From: Pseudomonadota bacterium
GTDB taxonomy: Bacteria; Desulfobacterota; Desulfobacteria; Desulfobacterales; JAHIVH01
Reading direction: 5' to 3'
Assembly: GCA_018816735.1 (NCBI GenBank)
Contig: JAHIVH010000130.1
Location: 44,101 to 108,100 of the forward strand
DNA length: 64,000 bases
Below, piece after piece: positions 1-9,631 of this stretch. The position numbers were made by a program, and so were the translations under genes. The notes beneath the pieces were generated by a model, which worked only from the letters and a program-made list of their open reading frames with translations, had not been told where the DNA came from and ran no database searches. Numbering within the stretch: position 1 is the first letter of the stretch; each line of letters opens with the position of its first letter.

Positions 1-68
1 TTTGCAGGAAATTATATTCATTCCTGCCCCGCATATCAACAGCACCATGATGAATAAAGGAAAAGGGA

Positions 69-1511
69 CTAACGCCCTTCACCGGCCAGCATGACCCAGA
101 CTGTTTTAAAAATAATTTTAAAATCAAGCCATAAAGACCAGTTATCAATATACTCAAGGTCTTTTTCCATCCATTCCTCGAAACTGATATCGTTCCTGTT
201 GGGCGATATTTGCCATATGCAGGTGATTCCCGGCTTCATGGACAATCGTCTTCGCTGCCAGAGTTCATAGCGGCTCACTTCACCCGGTATAGGCGGTCTG
301 GGGCCGACAAGACTCATTTCGCCCTTGAGAATATTAATAAGTTGAGGAAGCTCATCAAGACTGGTTTTTCTTAAAAAAGTCCCCACATAGGAAATGATCC
401 TGGGATCATTTTTGATTTTGAATGCAGGTCCATCTGCTTCATTGAACGCAATCACCTCCTGAAGTCTTTCTTCCGCATCCTGATGCATGGTCCGGAATTT
501 ATGGACATTGATTATCCGCCCATTCAGACCATAACGTAACTGACTGAAAAACACCGGTCCCCTTGAAACCAGTTTAATCATAATCGCGATCGCAATAAAC
601 AACGGTAATAAGAGCACAACTGCTATAAATGCAGCCGAATAATCCATCATGCTTTTTATCATAAGCTTTGCATAATAGGGCGTTGTCGTGCTGAGATGCA
701 TGGATGGAATGCCAAGAAAATCCTCAAAACCGATGGTCACAACCTGTGAATGATACGTGAAGTAGTGAAGTGGCCAGTCCGGAATTATTCTCACGGACAC
801 GCCAATATCCTCTGCAATGGCAATATACTTGTCTGCGTATTCGATCTCTTCCAAAGGCATGGCAAATATCAGTTCGTCGATCACATGTGCCGTAAGCACA
901 GTCGCAATATTATTGATGGTGTTAAAAACCTTGTAACCATAGTTAATGGTTGTTCCCACAAGGGATTTGTCGGTCTCTAAGCATCCGATGATCTTGAGCC
1001 TCTTGTCCTTGCTCGTTTCAATAAGATCAATCAGGGTTCTTGCCCTATCCTTACTCCCCACGATGCATACGACAAGAGAATGGAGACTGCTTTTCGTCTC
1101 ATTTGCAAGAAGAAAATAAAGAATATATTTATACAGTCCGAGAACCGCTATATCGAGGACAAGAAAACATCCCATCATCACCCGGCTGATGCCTTCAATC
1201 TTGATCAGGTACAAGCAGACGATAAGAAGAACAAACGATGTGACTACCGCTTGAATCGTTTCAAAAATGATTTTATTGAAACGTTTACTCCGGTATGGGG
1301 TATAAAGCCCTGTCATATCCAGAACAATGAACCATATAATGATAATCAGAAGAAGAATAAAATAATATTCATCTGGAATGGATTCACCGTATGCCGGTTG
1401 GGAATATATGAGGTTTTTTAATACATATGAGGCAATGAATGCTGCGATGGTAAAAAAAATATCATAGTACTTGTGAAACTTGAATATCAGTCGTTTTTTT
1501 TCTTCAAGCAT
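69..1511 (-). CDS. Undecaprenyl-phosphate sugar phosphotransferase (exopolysaccharide priming)
   Basis: This enzyme would start each exopolysaccharide repeat unit by moving a sugar-1-phosphate from a nucleotide sugar to undecaprenyl phosphate in the inner membrane. Four hydrophobic helices occupy roughly the first 130 residues. A Rossmann-like middle domain follows, then a fifth helix near residue 300 and the catalytic sugar-transferase domain with KFRTMHQDAEER, DELPQL and SLVGPRPP. The 480-residue length fits the WbaP/CpsE/EpsE type. An in-frame TTG at 1550 adds 13 residues and overlaps the dehydrogenase gene; the ATG at 1511 has GAGAGAG about eight bases upstream and is preferred. It is the last gene of the minus-strand cluster. 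The sugar transferred cannot be read from the sequence. Confidence 0.88.
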   Translation of the reverse strand: MLEEKKRLIFKFHKYYDIFFTIAAFIASYVLKNLIYSQPAYGESIPDEYYFILLLIIIIWFIVLDMTGLYTPYRSKRFNKIIFETIQAVVTSFVLLIVCLYLIKIEGISRVMMGCFLVLDIAVLGLYKYILYFLLANETKSSLHSLVVCIVGSKDRARTLIDLIETSKDKRLKIIGCLETDKSLVGTTINYGYKVFNTINNIATVLTAHVIDELIFAMPLEEIEYADKYIAIAEDIGVSVRIIPDWPLHYFTYHSQVVTIGFEDFLGIPSMHLSTTTPYYAKLMIKSMMDYSAAFIAVVLLLPLFIAIAIMIKLVSRGPVFFSQLRYGLNGRIINVHKFRTMHQDAEERLQEVIAFNEADGPAFKIKNDPRIISYVGTFLRKTSLDELPQLINILKGEMSLVGPRPPIPGEVSRYELWQRRRLSMKPGITCIWQISPNRNDISFEEWMEKDLEYIDNWSLWLDFKIIFKTVWVMLAGEGR

Positions 1512-1540
1512 GATCAGGTCTCTCTCATCATATTTTTCTT

Positions 1541-2854
1541 CTACCAGCAAATACCATTATAATTTAATCGTGCAGGCGGTTTGTCAAATATTCTGACCAA
1601 ATCGACAACCGCCTTGTCTTCGCCAATCTTTTCAATAAATGCCCTGAATTGTTTATCATTGTTTCCGATAACAATCGTTTCGGCATGGGATAAAATGTCT
1701 TCCATGCTTTTAACCATTAATTTGGATATATGCGGGATATGATTTAAAATATAATCCTTATTGGTACCTGTAAGGCTTGCCAGGTTCACATTCTTATCAA
1801 ACAGCCTGACATCATAACCCTTTCCTATCAATCGTTCCGTAAGTTCCACCACCGGGCTTTCCCGGAGGTCGTCCGTGCCGGCCTTAAAGCTGAAGCCCAG
1901 AATTCCAATTTTCCAGTTTCCTTTTGCAATGACCATATTAAGCCCCCGTGTAATCTGAAGATCATTGCTATGCAGAATGGCATTTAAAATCGGAAGCTCT
2001 AGATCAAGACGTTTTCCCCGATAGGTCAGTGCGCGAAGATCTTTTGGCAGACAGGATCCGCCGAATGCAAATCCCGGTTTCATATAGGATGGGGAAATAT
2101 TGAGCTTTGTGTCCTTTACGAAAATATCCATCACCTGGTGCCCGTCTATTCCGAGGGATTTACAGACATTCCCGATCTCATTTGCAAAGCCGACCTTAAG
2201 CGCATGCCATACATTATCCACATACTTGACCATTTCCGCGACATCCACGTCCGTCCGGATAAGTGGCGCCTCCATTTTTTCATAAATGGCTGCCACGGCA
2301 TCACCACTTTTCTTGTCTGTTTCACCAATTACTGTCTTTGGCGGGTGATAAAAATCATAGACAGCTGTTCCCTCTCTTAAAAACTCCGGATTATTGCACA
2401 CACCAAAATCTTTTCCTGCCTGCTTTCCGGAGTGCTCTTCAAGTATAGGGATGACGATATGCCGCATGGTGCCCGGCAGAATCGTACTCCGAATCACCAC
2501 AACATGCCATTCGTTCTTTTTTTTAATTTCAAGACCAATTTCCTCACAAACCCTTCTGATATATTTCAGATTAAGGTTGCCGTTAAGCTGGCTTGGCGTT
2601 CCCACACATACAATTGAAATATCGGTTTTATCAATTGCTGAAGACATGACCTGAGTTGCCTTAAGCCTCCCGGTCTTGACTACGGATTTGATGATATCAC
2701 CAATATCGGCTTCGATAATAGGCGTTTTCCCCTGATTGATCATCGCGACTTTCACGTCGTTCGGATCAACTCCAGTCACCTCATGCCCTTCCTTTGCAAG
2801 GCAGCCTGCAGAAACAGTTCCCACATAACCCAGTCCGAAAATTGAAATCCGCAT
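1541..2854 (-). CDS. algD: GDP-mannose 6-dehydrogenase-like nucleotide-sugar dehydrogenase
   Basis: NAD-dependent four-electron oxidation of a nucleotide sugar to the uronate, most likely GDP-mannose to GDP-mannuronate. The N-terminal Rossmann motif GLGYVG is at residues 7-12, and the catalytic Cys is in GFAFGGSCLPKDLRAL with Cys at residue 268. That is the catalytic position I recall for Pseudomonas AlgD, and the total length (437 aa against about 436) also matches. The SPSYMKPGFAFGG context is typical of AlgD rather than Ugd. UDP-glucose dehydrogenase remains an alternative. Its start codon follows the stop codon of the lyase gene with no gap, and its end overlaps the long form of the priming transferase, so translational coupling is likely. 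A uronic-acid-containing polymer would fit the neighbouring heparinase/alginate-lyase-type gene. Confidence 0.82.
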   Translation of the reverse strand: MRISIFGLGYVGTVSAGCLAKEGHEVTGVDPNDVKVAMINQGKTPIIEADIGDIIKSVVKTGRLKATQVMSSAIDKTDISIVCVGTPSQLNGNLNLKYIRRVCEEIGLEIKKKNEWHVVVIRSTILPGTMRHIVIPILEEHSGKQAGKDFGVCNNPEFLREGTAVYDFYHPPKTVIGETDKKSGDAVAAIYEKMEAPLIRTDVDVAEMVKYVDNVWHALKVGFANEIGNVCKSLGIDGHQVMDIFVKDTKLNISPSYMKPGFAFGGSCLPKDLRALTYRGKRLDLELPILNAILHSNDLQITRGLNMVIAKGNWKIGILGFSFKAGTDDLRESPVVELTERLIGKGYDVRLFDKNVNLASLTGTNKDYILNHIPHISKLMVKSMEDILSHAETIVIGNNDKQFRAFIEKIGEDKAVVDLVRIFDKPPARLNYNGICW

Positions 2855-4834
2855 TCACGTTTCCTCATAGATGGTGTTCAGATAGATATGGGTTGTCAAT
2901 GTTGTATTGTTATCAAAATTTCCGCTCAAAACAAGTGTATCCGCTGCCACGACATGATTGAATGCCTTTGAAAACCATCCCATCATGGGTTTTTTATTTC
3001 CTCTGAAACAATCAACCTGAAGTTTCTGATCGGCATCCAGGCGAACATGAAGATGCTCCCTCCGGATATTTACATTATGTTTTTCAATACTTACATGGCA
3101 CTCAGGGTGCAGATGAAAAAATTGTTCTGCAAAATAACTGCCATCTGACCGAAGATCATCCTGTATGTTGAAAGCACTTGTATGTTTGTCATATATTACT
3201 TTTCTGGTATGTGCAACACTTGGTTTTAATTGATGATAGGCATCATGAGACGCTGTCCACACTATACGGTTCGCTCTGGTTTCCAGGTTGTTTTCAAGAA
3301 TATGATAAGGCCTGTCGAACATGAAATCTGAAATCTGTGGCGTGAAATCTTCCTGATTGATGCGTATGGTATTATGTGCAACGGTTGACCTGAAATAGTA
3401 CCGCCATTCTCTTGCCCCATGATAAAGATAGGTTCCCGGATCAACAAATATTTCCAGACCGTCTATGGTTAAATAAAAAGAAAGTGCGTCCAGATGACCA
3501 TGGGCATAAAGGGGAGGCATGCCAAGCTTAGTGGCATTGCCGACAAAATGAATGGTTTTATTGCCTTGGATATCGTGAATCACGGCAAGGCCGCTTTCCT
3601 TAAACTGTTTTGCTGTGGTTTTGAAAATCGGTTCTTCGTTTTCAGTTCTGATTTTTCCATCCATTTGAAAAACCGTTTTTTTTCCCAGAAGGAGTAATGT
3701 TTTTATATCCGGGAAATGCGTTTTTATCAAATCCGTCCTGTTGAAAAGAACAGCAGCCGTATTCAGAAACGAAGTAAAGTTTTCCCAGTTATTCAGGCCA
3801 AAATTGACGAGCACGGCACTGTCCTGATCACCGATATTGGGAAGATGTCCTTGGTCATCCATCAAGGCTGAAATAAATTCAGCTGATTTTTTTAACCGCT
3901 CATTGATCATCTGTGAATATGAAACATGATTCTGATCACAGACGATCTTGAACAGAAGGAAGAAATCGATCACAAAAGACAGGTAGGTGGTCGTGTATTC
4001 AAAGCTGCCGCCATCCGGAAGAATCTGTCTTTCCACTTCCCGTTCAAGAACATGTTTGCCAAAATCAAACCATTTTTCCGAACCTTTCAGATGGGGGAAG
4101 TAAAAGCCAACGAGAAACAATCCCAACGCTTCTGCAAGGGTATGGTTGTTATTGGAAGAATATTTGGATGGATACCGGTATAAATGCCTGCCATGGAAAT
4201 ACATAAATCGGTTCAGGATTTCATAATCGGTTTCCTTGAAATCATATGCGCTGAGATAGGAAATTGCCCAGACCAGATTGGCTACCCGAAGCCCCATTTC
4301 AATGCCGCTGATCCAGTTCACACCGTTGGGATATGGATTTTCCTTTTGCCATTCTCTTACGATATCTAAAATCTTATCTGCATACGGTTGATTGCCTGTT
4401 AAAAAATAGGCCAGTCCCAATGTGGGCAGAAAATCGAGCCGGTTTATCTCCCAGACAAACTTGACACCGCCTAAGTGCGAACTATCACGGTGATCAATAT
4501 CTCCCCAGAATTTCACAGGCCATCTCTTATGGGTTTTGGGATCAAGATGCCAGTCAATCCGGTCACCATAATCTTTGTCAATACCGAAAATGATGAATCT
4601 GTTTTCAAGGATGCTATCGGCCCTTGAAATAATTGTTACAGGAGTCTCCACATCTTCCTTTGAAAGATATGACGACAGCTTTAGCAATCGGTGATGAAAA
4701 GATGATGTTGAAAATCTGAAATCAAATGCCATATGCCTGTCTGTCATTTCCCTCAACTTGTGAATGATCCTGTAGGGAATCTCCATTGGCGGCATTTTTT
4801 GCAATCGTTTAATATGCCAAATTAAATTTTTCAT
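2855..4834 (-). CDS. Heparinase II/III family protein (alginate-lyase-like)
   Basis: Predicted polysaccharide lyase of about 659 residues. The N-terminal part is the helical (alpha/alpha toroid) domain, with motifs such as GVNWISGIEMGLRVANL and NNNHTLAEALGL that are typical of heparinase II/III and alginate lyases of this fold. The C-terminal part is the beta-sandwich domain with the conserved patch YAHGHLDALSFYLTIDG and a following VDPGTYLYHG segment. No clear signal peptide is visible, although such enzymes often act in the periplasm. In exopolysaccharide clusters these lyases usually trim or clear polymer during export, and the adjacent AlgD-like dehydrogenase suggests a uronate-containing substrate. 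The ATG at 4834 is preferred over an in-frame TTG at 4843. A hairpin with a T-rich tail lies upstream at 4870-4888. Confidence 0.85.
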   Translation of the reverse strand: MKNLIWHIKRLQKMPPMEIPYRIIHKLREMTDRHMAFDFRFSTSSFHHRLLKLSSYLSKEDVETPVTIISRADSILENRFIIFGIDKDYGDRIDWHLDPKTHKRWPVKFWGDIDHRDSSHLGGVKFVWEINRLDFLPTLGLAYFLTGNQPYADKILDIVREWQKENPYPNGVNWISGIEMGLRVANLVWAISYLSAYDFKETDYEILNRFMYFHGRHLYRYPSKYSSNNNHTLAEALGLFLVGFYFPHLKGSEKWFDFGKHVLEREVERQILPDGGSFEYTTTYLSFVIDFFLLFKIVCDQNHVSYSQMINERLKKSAEFISALMDDQGHLPNIGDQDSAVLVNFGLNNWENFTSFLNTAAVLFNRTDLIKTHFPDIKTLLLLGKKTVFQMDGKIRTENEEPIFKTTAKQFKESGLAVIHDIQGNKTIHFVGNATKLGMPPLYAHGHLDALSFYLTIDGLEIFVDPGTYLYHGAREWRYYFRSTVAHNTIRINQEDFTPQISDFMFDRPYHILENNLETRANRIVWTASHDAYHQLKPSVAHTRKVIYDKHTSAFNIQDDLRSDGSYFAEQFFHLHPECHVSIEKHNVNIRREHLHVRLDADQKLQVDCFRGNKKPMMGWFSKAFNHVVAADTLVLSGNFDNNTTLTTHIYLNTIYEET

Positions 4835-4869
4835 CTTTCTCAAAATAAATAATGCCTATATGGAAACAA

Positions 4870-4888
4870 AAATGAGGTACACTCATTT
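4870..4888 (-). terminator. Intrinsic-terminator-like hairpin inside the polysaccharide operon
   Basis: Perfect 7-base inverted repeat (AAATGAG and CTCATTT, loop of five). On the minus strand the right arm runs directly into TTGTTTCC, a short U-rich tail. It lies in the 107-base gap between a glycosyltransferase gene and the lyase gene. The stem is AT-rich and therefore weak, so partial termination or RNA processing is more likely than a full stop. Confidence 0.45.
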
Positions 4889-4941
4889 CAAATTTTCAAG
4901 AAATGCCTAAATCCTTGCCTCAATCTGACCAGTAACATTTG

Positions 4942-6117
4942 CTATATCAAATTTTGTTTGAAGATGCGGATCGTCTTTTCAGCAATCCGGTCCCATGCCA
5001 GCCATTTAGTCTTGATTTCCCCTATGCCGCTTTCAAATGTATCAATCGTTTTTTCATCAGACAATATATCAATTAATGCCTGTGATAGAGCGCTTTTATC
5101 CGATGGCGGAATGAGCAACCCGGTTTTTTGATGCCATATATATTCGGCAAGCCCTCCGGTGTCAGTCCCGATGACCGGTTTGTTAAATGCGTATGCGGTA
5201 AGAAGAACCCCACTCTGCGTCGCATCAATATATGGACAGACAACAACACGTGCGCGCTGAAACAACTCCGCCATATGAACGTTGGTAATATACGTCTCAA
5301 TAATTTCAAACCGACCGTTATTCGAAAGCTTAGGCGGTATAGATGGAGAATACCCTGCGACAGGTTTACCGGCAATGACAAAATTGACATCCGGTATTTT
5401 TTCTGCCACTATTGGGGCTGCTTTGTACAGCACTTCAATCCCTTTATAAACTGACAACCGTCCAAAAAAAAGAATAGTCTTCTGTTCTGTATGAACAGGA
5501 GTTTGTATCCATTCGCGAAAGATGTCATAGGTACCCAGAGGAATCGTATTAATCCGATCCGGCGTAATGCCATAACGATCTGAAAATGCAGTGGTCAACC
5601 TCGAATTCATCAAGATAAAATGGGTGATCTTTTTAAACACAAGGCGATAGGCTAACCCTTTTCGCCAATTCCTTTCACCCGAATGGGGTACTGGATCATG
5701 TATGGTCGCAACAATCGGTATGTTTCTCAAACGACAGATGCTCCATGAGAATCTGAGAGAAATATCCTCTATGAAAAGAATATCCGGTTTTAATTTTTTG
5801 ATATAGGAGGAAATCTGATACGAGGTATACCATGTTAACGGATGCACAGATTTTTTCTCCTGATACACAGCCAGATTACAACTGGCAGCATCTTTCCAGT
5901 AGTCATTGACCTTTTCAGGAAAATATTCGGATAGGGTATTAAACGGTTCAATAATATTAAAAAACTGTTTATCATGAGGGATATTGAGTATATTGGAATT
6001 TCTCCCCTCAGGCGGAAGTTCCACGACCACATGTAGTTCAACGTGTTTTGAAAGCGATCGGATTCTGTGAAGTGAAAGCTCTAAAAATGACGGGAAGGTA
6101 TAATATACGATTCTCAT
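4942..6117 (-). CDS. Glycosyltransferase family 4 protein
   Basis: GT-B fold glycosyltransferase of 391 residues that would add one sugar to the lipid-linked repeat unit at the cytoplasmic face. The C-terminal half carries the family features: LFFGRLSVYKGIEVL for the nucleotide-sugar domain and SGVLLTAYAFNKPVIGTDTGG for the donor-binding site. The usual first Glu of the EX7E motif is not in its standard context (QSGVLLTAYAF), which is a mild divergence. An upstream GTG at 6147 would extend it by ten residues. The ATG at 6117 has AAGGTGG just upstream, overlapping the stop of the preceding gene, and is the better start. Donor and acceptor are unknown. Confidence 0.85.
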   Translation of the reverse strand: MRIVYYTFPSFLELSLHRIRSLSKHVELHVVVELPPEGRNSNILNIPHDKQFFNIIEPFNTLSEYFPEKVNDYWKDAASCNLAVYQEKKSVHPLTWYTSYQISSYIKKLKPDILFIEDISLRFSWSICRLRNIPIVATIHDPVPHSGERNWRKGLAYRLVFKKITHFILMNSRLTTAFSDRYGITPDRINTIPLGTYDIFREWIQTPVHTEQKTILFFGRLSVYKGIEVLYKAAPIVAEKIPDVNFVIAGKPVAGYSPSIPPKLSNNGRFEIIETYITNVHMAELFQRARVVVCPYIDATQSGVLLTAYAFNKPVIGTDTGGLAEYIWHQKTGLLIPPSDKSALSQALIDILSDEKTIDTFESGIGEIKTKWLAWDRIAEKTIRIFKQNLI

Positions 6118-6125
6118 ATCCACCT

Positions 6126-7055
6126 TTATTTTAGCGTTTTGCCACACTTTCCTATTACTGCATCAAATGTACCATGTAGAATGCTGACAGCACCGGATAC
6201 ATTGCCACGCCTCACCTCATAATAAATATGCCTAATGTAAAAATTAAGCATAAAGGCAATTGTTTTGAAATTCATATTATTCTTCAGAAAATACTTTCTG
6301 AAAATAAGTAATCTGTTTCTAAATTCGTAATAGTTATACATGTATTTAGGTTTAACATTTCCTCCTGTGGAGGCACGGATCTTATGCCACAGCTTTGCAT
6401 CAGGTACAAACATTAACTTAAATCCGGCTCTTGATGCCCTGATGGAATAATCCACATCTTCTCCGGTGTGAAAATAGGATGTGTCCAGAAACCCAACTTT
6501 TTCGATCACCTCACGTTTAATGAACATGGCGCATCCATTTATAAATGTGCATTCTTTTATCCTGCAGTTCATTTCGTTGTCTATTTTTCCATAATCAATG
6601 TGCTGACAAATGCCTGTATCCATATCGCAATCACCACCGCCATACCAAATGATATCCGGAGGATCGTAAAAGTAGATCTTCGGTGCCAGGATACCTGCAT
6701 GAGGATAATCAGGCGATTCCATGACAGACAGGAGATGATGGATGATCTCCTTATCGACATCAATGTCATTATTTAAAAGGAATACATAATCTGCACTTCT
6801 TTCAAGAGCAGATGAGAATCCCAGGTTAGCGCCACCAGCGTAGCCCAGATTAGTTTCAGATCTAACGAGAATGATGTCATCAAATTTCTCTGAAATGGAA
6901 ATCCCGGAACCGTTATCAGATCCATTGTCCACAAGAATGATTTCAACATTTGGGTTATTAATTTTCTTCAGGGAAAGAATCGTCGCTATGGTTAATTCTT
7001 CCTGATTCCAGTGGATAACGGTTAGACAAATTTTAGGTATTTGTTTTTTATTCAA
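6126..7055 (-). CDS. Glycosyltransferase family 2 protein (rhamnosyltransferase-like)
   Basis: GT-A fold inverting glycosyltransferase of 309 residues. The N-terminus has the usual VIHWNQ strand, followed by LVDNGSDNGSG and the metal-binding region VFLLNNDIDVDKE (the DxD-equivalent NNDID). The GEDVDYSIRASRAGFKLMFVPDA segment is the conserved acceptor/catalytic ED motif of dTDP-rhamnose-type GT2 enzymes. It starts at a TTG (7055), overlapping the preceding membrane protein gene by eight bases; no better ATG lies close by. The likely role is elongation of the repeat unit. Rhamnose as donor is only a family-level guess. Confidence 0.86.
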   Translation of the reverse strand: MNKKQIPKICLTVIHWNQEELTIATILSLKKINNPNVEIILVDNGSDNGSGISISEKFDDIILVRSETNLGYAGGANLGFSSALERSADYVFLLNNDIDVDKEIIHHLLSVMESPDYPHAGILAPKIYFYDPPDIIWYGGGDCDMDTGICQHIDYGKIDNEMNCRIKECTFINGCAMFIKREVIEKVGFLDTSYFHTGEDVDYSIRASRAGFKLMFVPDAKLWHKIRASTGGNVKPKYMYNYYEFRNRLLIFRKYFLKNNMNFKTIAFMLNFYIRHIYYEVRRGNVSGAVSILHGTFDAVIGKCGKTLK

Positions 7056-8409
7056 TGGAATGCTTTTCTTTATATTGAAGTGAATTCTGACTTATCAGCG
7101 CCATAATCAGTGCGAAGAAAATAATGGTTCGCTTTGATAGCAGTTCATCCAATGTTACTATTGTTGACAGACTGAACATAAAATAAGCCGAGATCACGTA
7201 ATATGAGATTTCACTTCTCATTTTCACTATTTTTAACTGCTTTATACAAACAAGTACTACCCATACAAACCATGCGCCACCCAGCAACCCAAAATGAAAG
7301 AATAAATGCATGATACCGATATCGGATAAATATAGTCCCTTATGTTTCATGTTTTCGGGATTGTTTTTTCTCACCAGATCATTCCAGATTCCTCTACCGA
7401 TAAACGGTGATTTTAAAAATTCATTCGTATAATATGCATATGCCACTTTTCTTATGCTCACGTTCCCTTTTTCCGATGCTATTTCCGTTTTGGATAATTC
7501 TACAATTTTACCAAGAAATGACTGCTGAAGTATCGGTACAGACCATAAAAATATGACTAGAGAGGGTACTCCGATCAAAACCATATTTTTAAAATTGAGT
7601 CTTCCAGCCAAATACAAAAGCCCGAATAATGTGATGCAAAACCCAAACATCACGGCGCGTCCTTTCCCTTGAATAACGACGGTGGCCAGCACATATATAG
7701 CCGCAATAAGGTATATTTTTTTTTTGGTACTTAAGTACATGCTAAAAGCAACCATTGGCGCAAACATGATAAAAAATCCACCGACAAAATACCGCAATTC
7801 ACCAGCTCGCATTAAAGAGTTCTCATAATAAAAAATCTTTGTTTTATCGAACAGAACAAACTGAACATTATTCAATACGGCCAGGCATACACCGGCAATG
7901 ATAATTAAATCAAACAATCGCCTGGCATTGATATCCTTGGAATGAAACACAAAATAAATTAAAACAATCAAGCAATTTTTAGATGCTTTAAGTCCTAATA
8001 TAATCGGTTGTCCATAAAAATACGCCTGAAGAACACCCAATAATGTTATGCCAAAAAAACCGAAAACAAAAAAAGTTATCTCTTTTCTATGGGCCTTTTT
8101 ATGAATGAAGAATAAAACGCCGATAAACAAAATGACAGGAAACAAGGCGTCTTGATAATTTTTTTCATTTCCTAATCGAGGAAGCAGATAAAAAAATTCA
8201 CCGTTTATGATAAAAAGAAACAATATAAGGCATTCAAAACATTTATGATAAAGAAGAAATACAAATACAAGAAAAATAATGCCGACAAACAGTATTATTT
8301 TGTTTGCAAGAATAAGCTTACCTGTCATAATTCCCAAAAAAATAACAAACCCCGCCAAGATAACAGGAGCATAAATCTTATTTATCGGTGAGAAGTTACT
8401 TTTTATCAC
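7048..8409 (-). CDS. Wzy/O-antigen-ligase-like polysaccharide polymerase
   Basis: Polytopic inner-membrane protein of 453 residues with about eleven hydrophobic segments and a larger periplasmic loop near residues 300-350. That loop contains SPFIGRGIWNDLVRKNNPE, similar to the conserved periplasmic region of the O-antigen ligase/polymerase superfamily. In a cluster of cytoplasmic glycosyltransferases it is the best candidate for the repeat-unit polymerase. No flippase (Wzx), Wzc or outer-membrane exporter is visible in the window, so the export machinery must lie to the left or elsewhere. The start is a GTG with AAGG nine bases upstream. Confidence 0.75.
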   Translation of the reverse strand: MIKSNFSPINKIYAPVILAGFVIFLGIMTGKLILANKIILFVGIIFLVFVFLLYHKCFECLILFLFIINGEFFYLLPRLGNEKNYQDALFPVILFIGVLFFIHKKAHRKEITFFVFGFFGITLLGVLQAYFYGQPIILGLKASKNCLIVLIYFVFHSKDINARRLFDLIIIAGVCLAVLNNVQFVLFDKTKIFYYENSLMRAGELRYFVGGFFIMFAPMVAFSMYLSTKKKIYLIAAIYVLATVVIQGKGRAVMFGFCITLFGLLYLAGRLNFKNMVLIGVPSLVIFLWSVPILQQSFLGKIVELSKTEIASEKGNVSIRKVAYAYYTNEFLKSPFIGRGIWNDLVRKNNPENMKHKGLYLSDIGIMHLFFHFGLLGGAWFVWVVLVCIKQLKIVKMRSEISYYVISAYFMFSLSTIVTLDELLSKRTIIFFALIMALISQNSLQYKEKHSIE

Positions 8410-8496
8410 GTTTATCGGCCTTATTTGTTACTATCCTAAACCAGAAAAGGTTTTTTGGCATCATGACATATACCTTCTATATTTTTTAATGAGGGG

Positions 8497-9600
8497 TTAC
8501 CTTCGCAAAGCTTTATTATAAACTTCGATTGTCCGCTCAGCAATCAAATCCCATTTGTATTTTTCTTCAAGCAGCTGCTTGATGTCGTATTTTTCTTTTT
8601 CAGAAAGATCTTTGCCAATTAATTGTTCAAGTTTTCGTTTTAAATCTGTGACATCTCCACATTTAAAAAAACGTTCGTTAGGCAGGTCTATTTCTTTATT
8701 TGCAGGGATATCGGAGACGAGGACAGGAATACCATAGCTCAGTGCTTCAAGCAAAGCAATGGGAAGCCCCTCATGAAATGATGGGAGAACAAATAATCCG
8801 GCATTGGAATAAATCTGGTTCAATTTTTTCCCGGTGATATAACCTGTTCCAATAATATTTGGATTTTCATTGATGCGCTCTTTAATTTTTTTACTATAGT
8901 TCGATGTGTGATCAGCATCACCTGCAATAACCAGTTTATAGTCGGTATTTAATAAACTAAAAGACCGTATCAGTAAATCAAGGCCTTTTTCCGGTACAAA
9001 TCTGGAAACCGCCAGCACGTAACTTCCTGGCTTAACGCCAATTTGGTGTAAAAAGTCTTCGCAATCACTACCTTCAGGAAAATTAACCCCATTATAAATA
9101 ACGTTCGATGCTCTTCTGCATCTTTTTAGGATAATATCCTCGATAATGCCTGAAATCACAATCACTTCATCAGCTAATCTACCGCCAAGCCATTCACCGA
9201 GCCTAAGCATTAGTTTCGCTGCCCTGCCCCATTTTTGTCTGTCATAATCCGGCCCATGATTTGTCACAACAACCTTTAAACCGAGCAGTTTTGCAAATGG
9301 AACCAAGAGTCCTGGCCCAACCGCATGGATATGAAGAATATCCGCTTTTGATTTTTTTGCTTCTATCACCGAAAGGAATGTATGTATGATCGCTTCAAGA
9401 CTTTTTTTCTGAGGTGAGTAAATATGTTTTAAATCAACCCCCCTCCATTCCGGAAGTTCAGTTTTTACATACGATTTTCTTGTGGCAATCGTCACTTTAT
9501 GGCCCAAAGCCACAATGCGCGGGTAAAGTTCCTGACAATGTTTTTCAACGCCCCCTGGTATGTCGGGAATACCTCGTGTTCCGGTTATAAATATTTTCAT
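8497..9600 (-). CDS. Glycosyltransferase family 4 protein
   Basis: GT-B glycosyltransferase of about 367 residues. The N-terminus (KIFITGTRGIPDIPGGVEKH) has the glycine-rich loop and the GGVE acceptor-site motif common in exopolysaccharide GT4 enzymes. The C-terminal half shows SRFVPEKGLDLL and PSFHEGLPIALLEALSYG, which contains the EX7E donor motif. A TTG at 9645 gives 15 extra lysine-rich residues overlapping the radical SAM gene; the ATG at 9600 aligns with the conserved beginning of the family and is chosen, although its ribosome binding site is weak. Confidence 0.87.
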   Translation of the reverse strand: MKIFITGTRGIPDIPGGVEKHCQELYPRIVALGHKVTIATRKSYVKTELPEWRGVDLKHIYSPQKKSLEAIIHTFLSVIEAKKSKADILHIHAVGPGLLVPFAKLLGLKVVVTNHGPDYDRQKWGRAAKLMLRLGEWLGGRLADEVIVISGIIEDIILKRCRRASNVIYNGVNFPEGSDCEDFLHQIGVKPGSYVLAVSRFVPEKGLDLLIRSFSLLNTDYKLVIAGDADHTSNYSKKIKERINENPNIIGTGYITGKKLNQIYSNAGLFVLPSFHEGLPIALLEALSYGIPVLVSDIPANKEIDLPNERFFKCGDVTDLKRKLEQLIGKDLSEKEKYDIKQLLEEKYKWDLIAERTIEVYNKALRR

Positions 9601-9631
9601 TTTTTTTATTTTTCTATAACTTGCTTTGGGC

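Noticed and set aside
4..27. Inverted repeat GCAGGAA/TTCCTGC at the left edge, considered as terminator of the polysaccharide operon
   Set aside because: On the minus strand the hairpin is followed by A, not T, and the window ends there, so direction and function cannot be judged.
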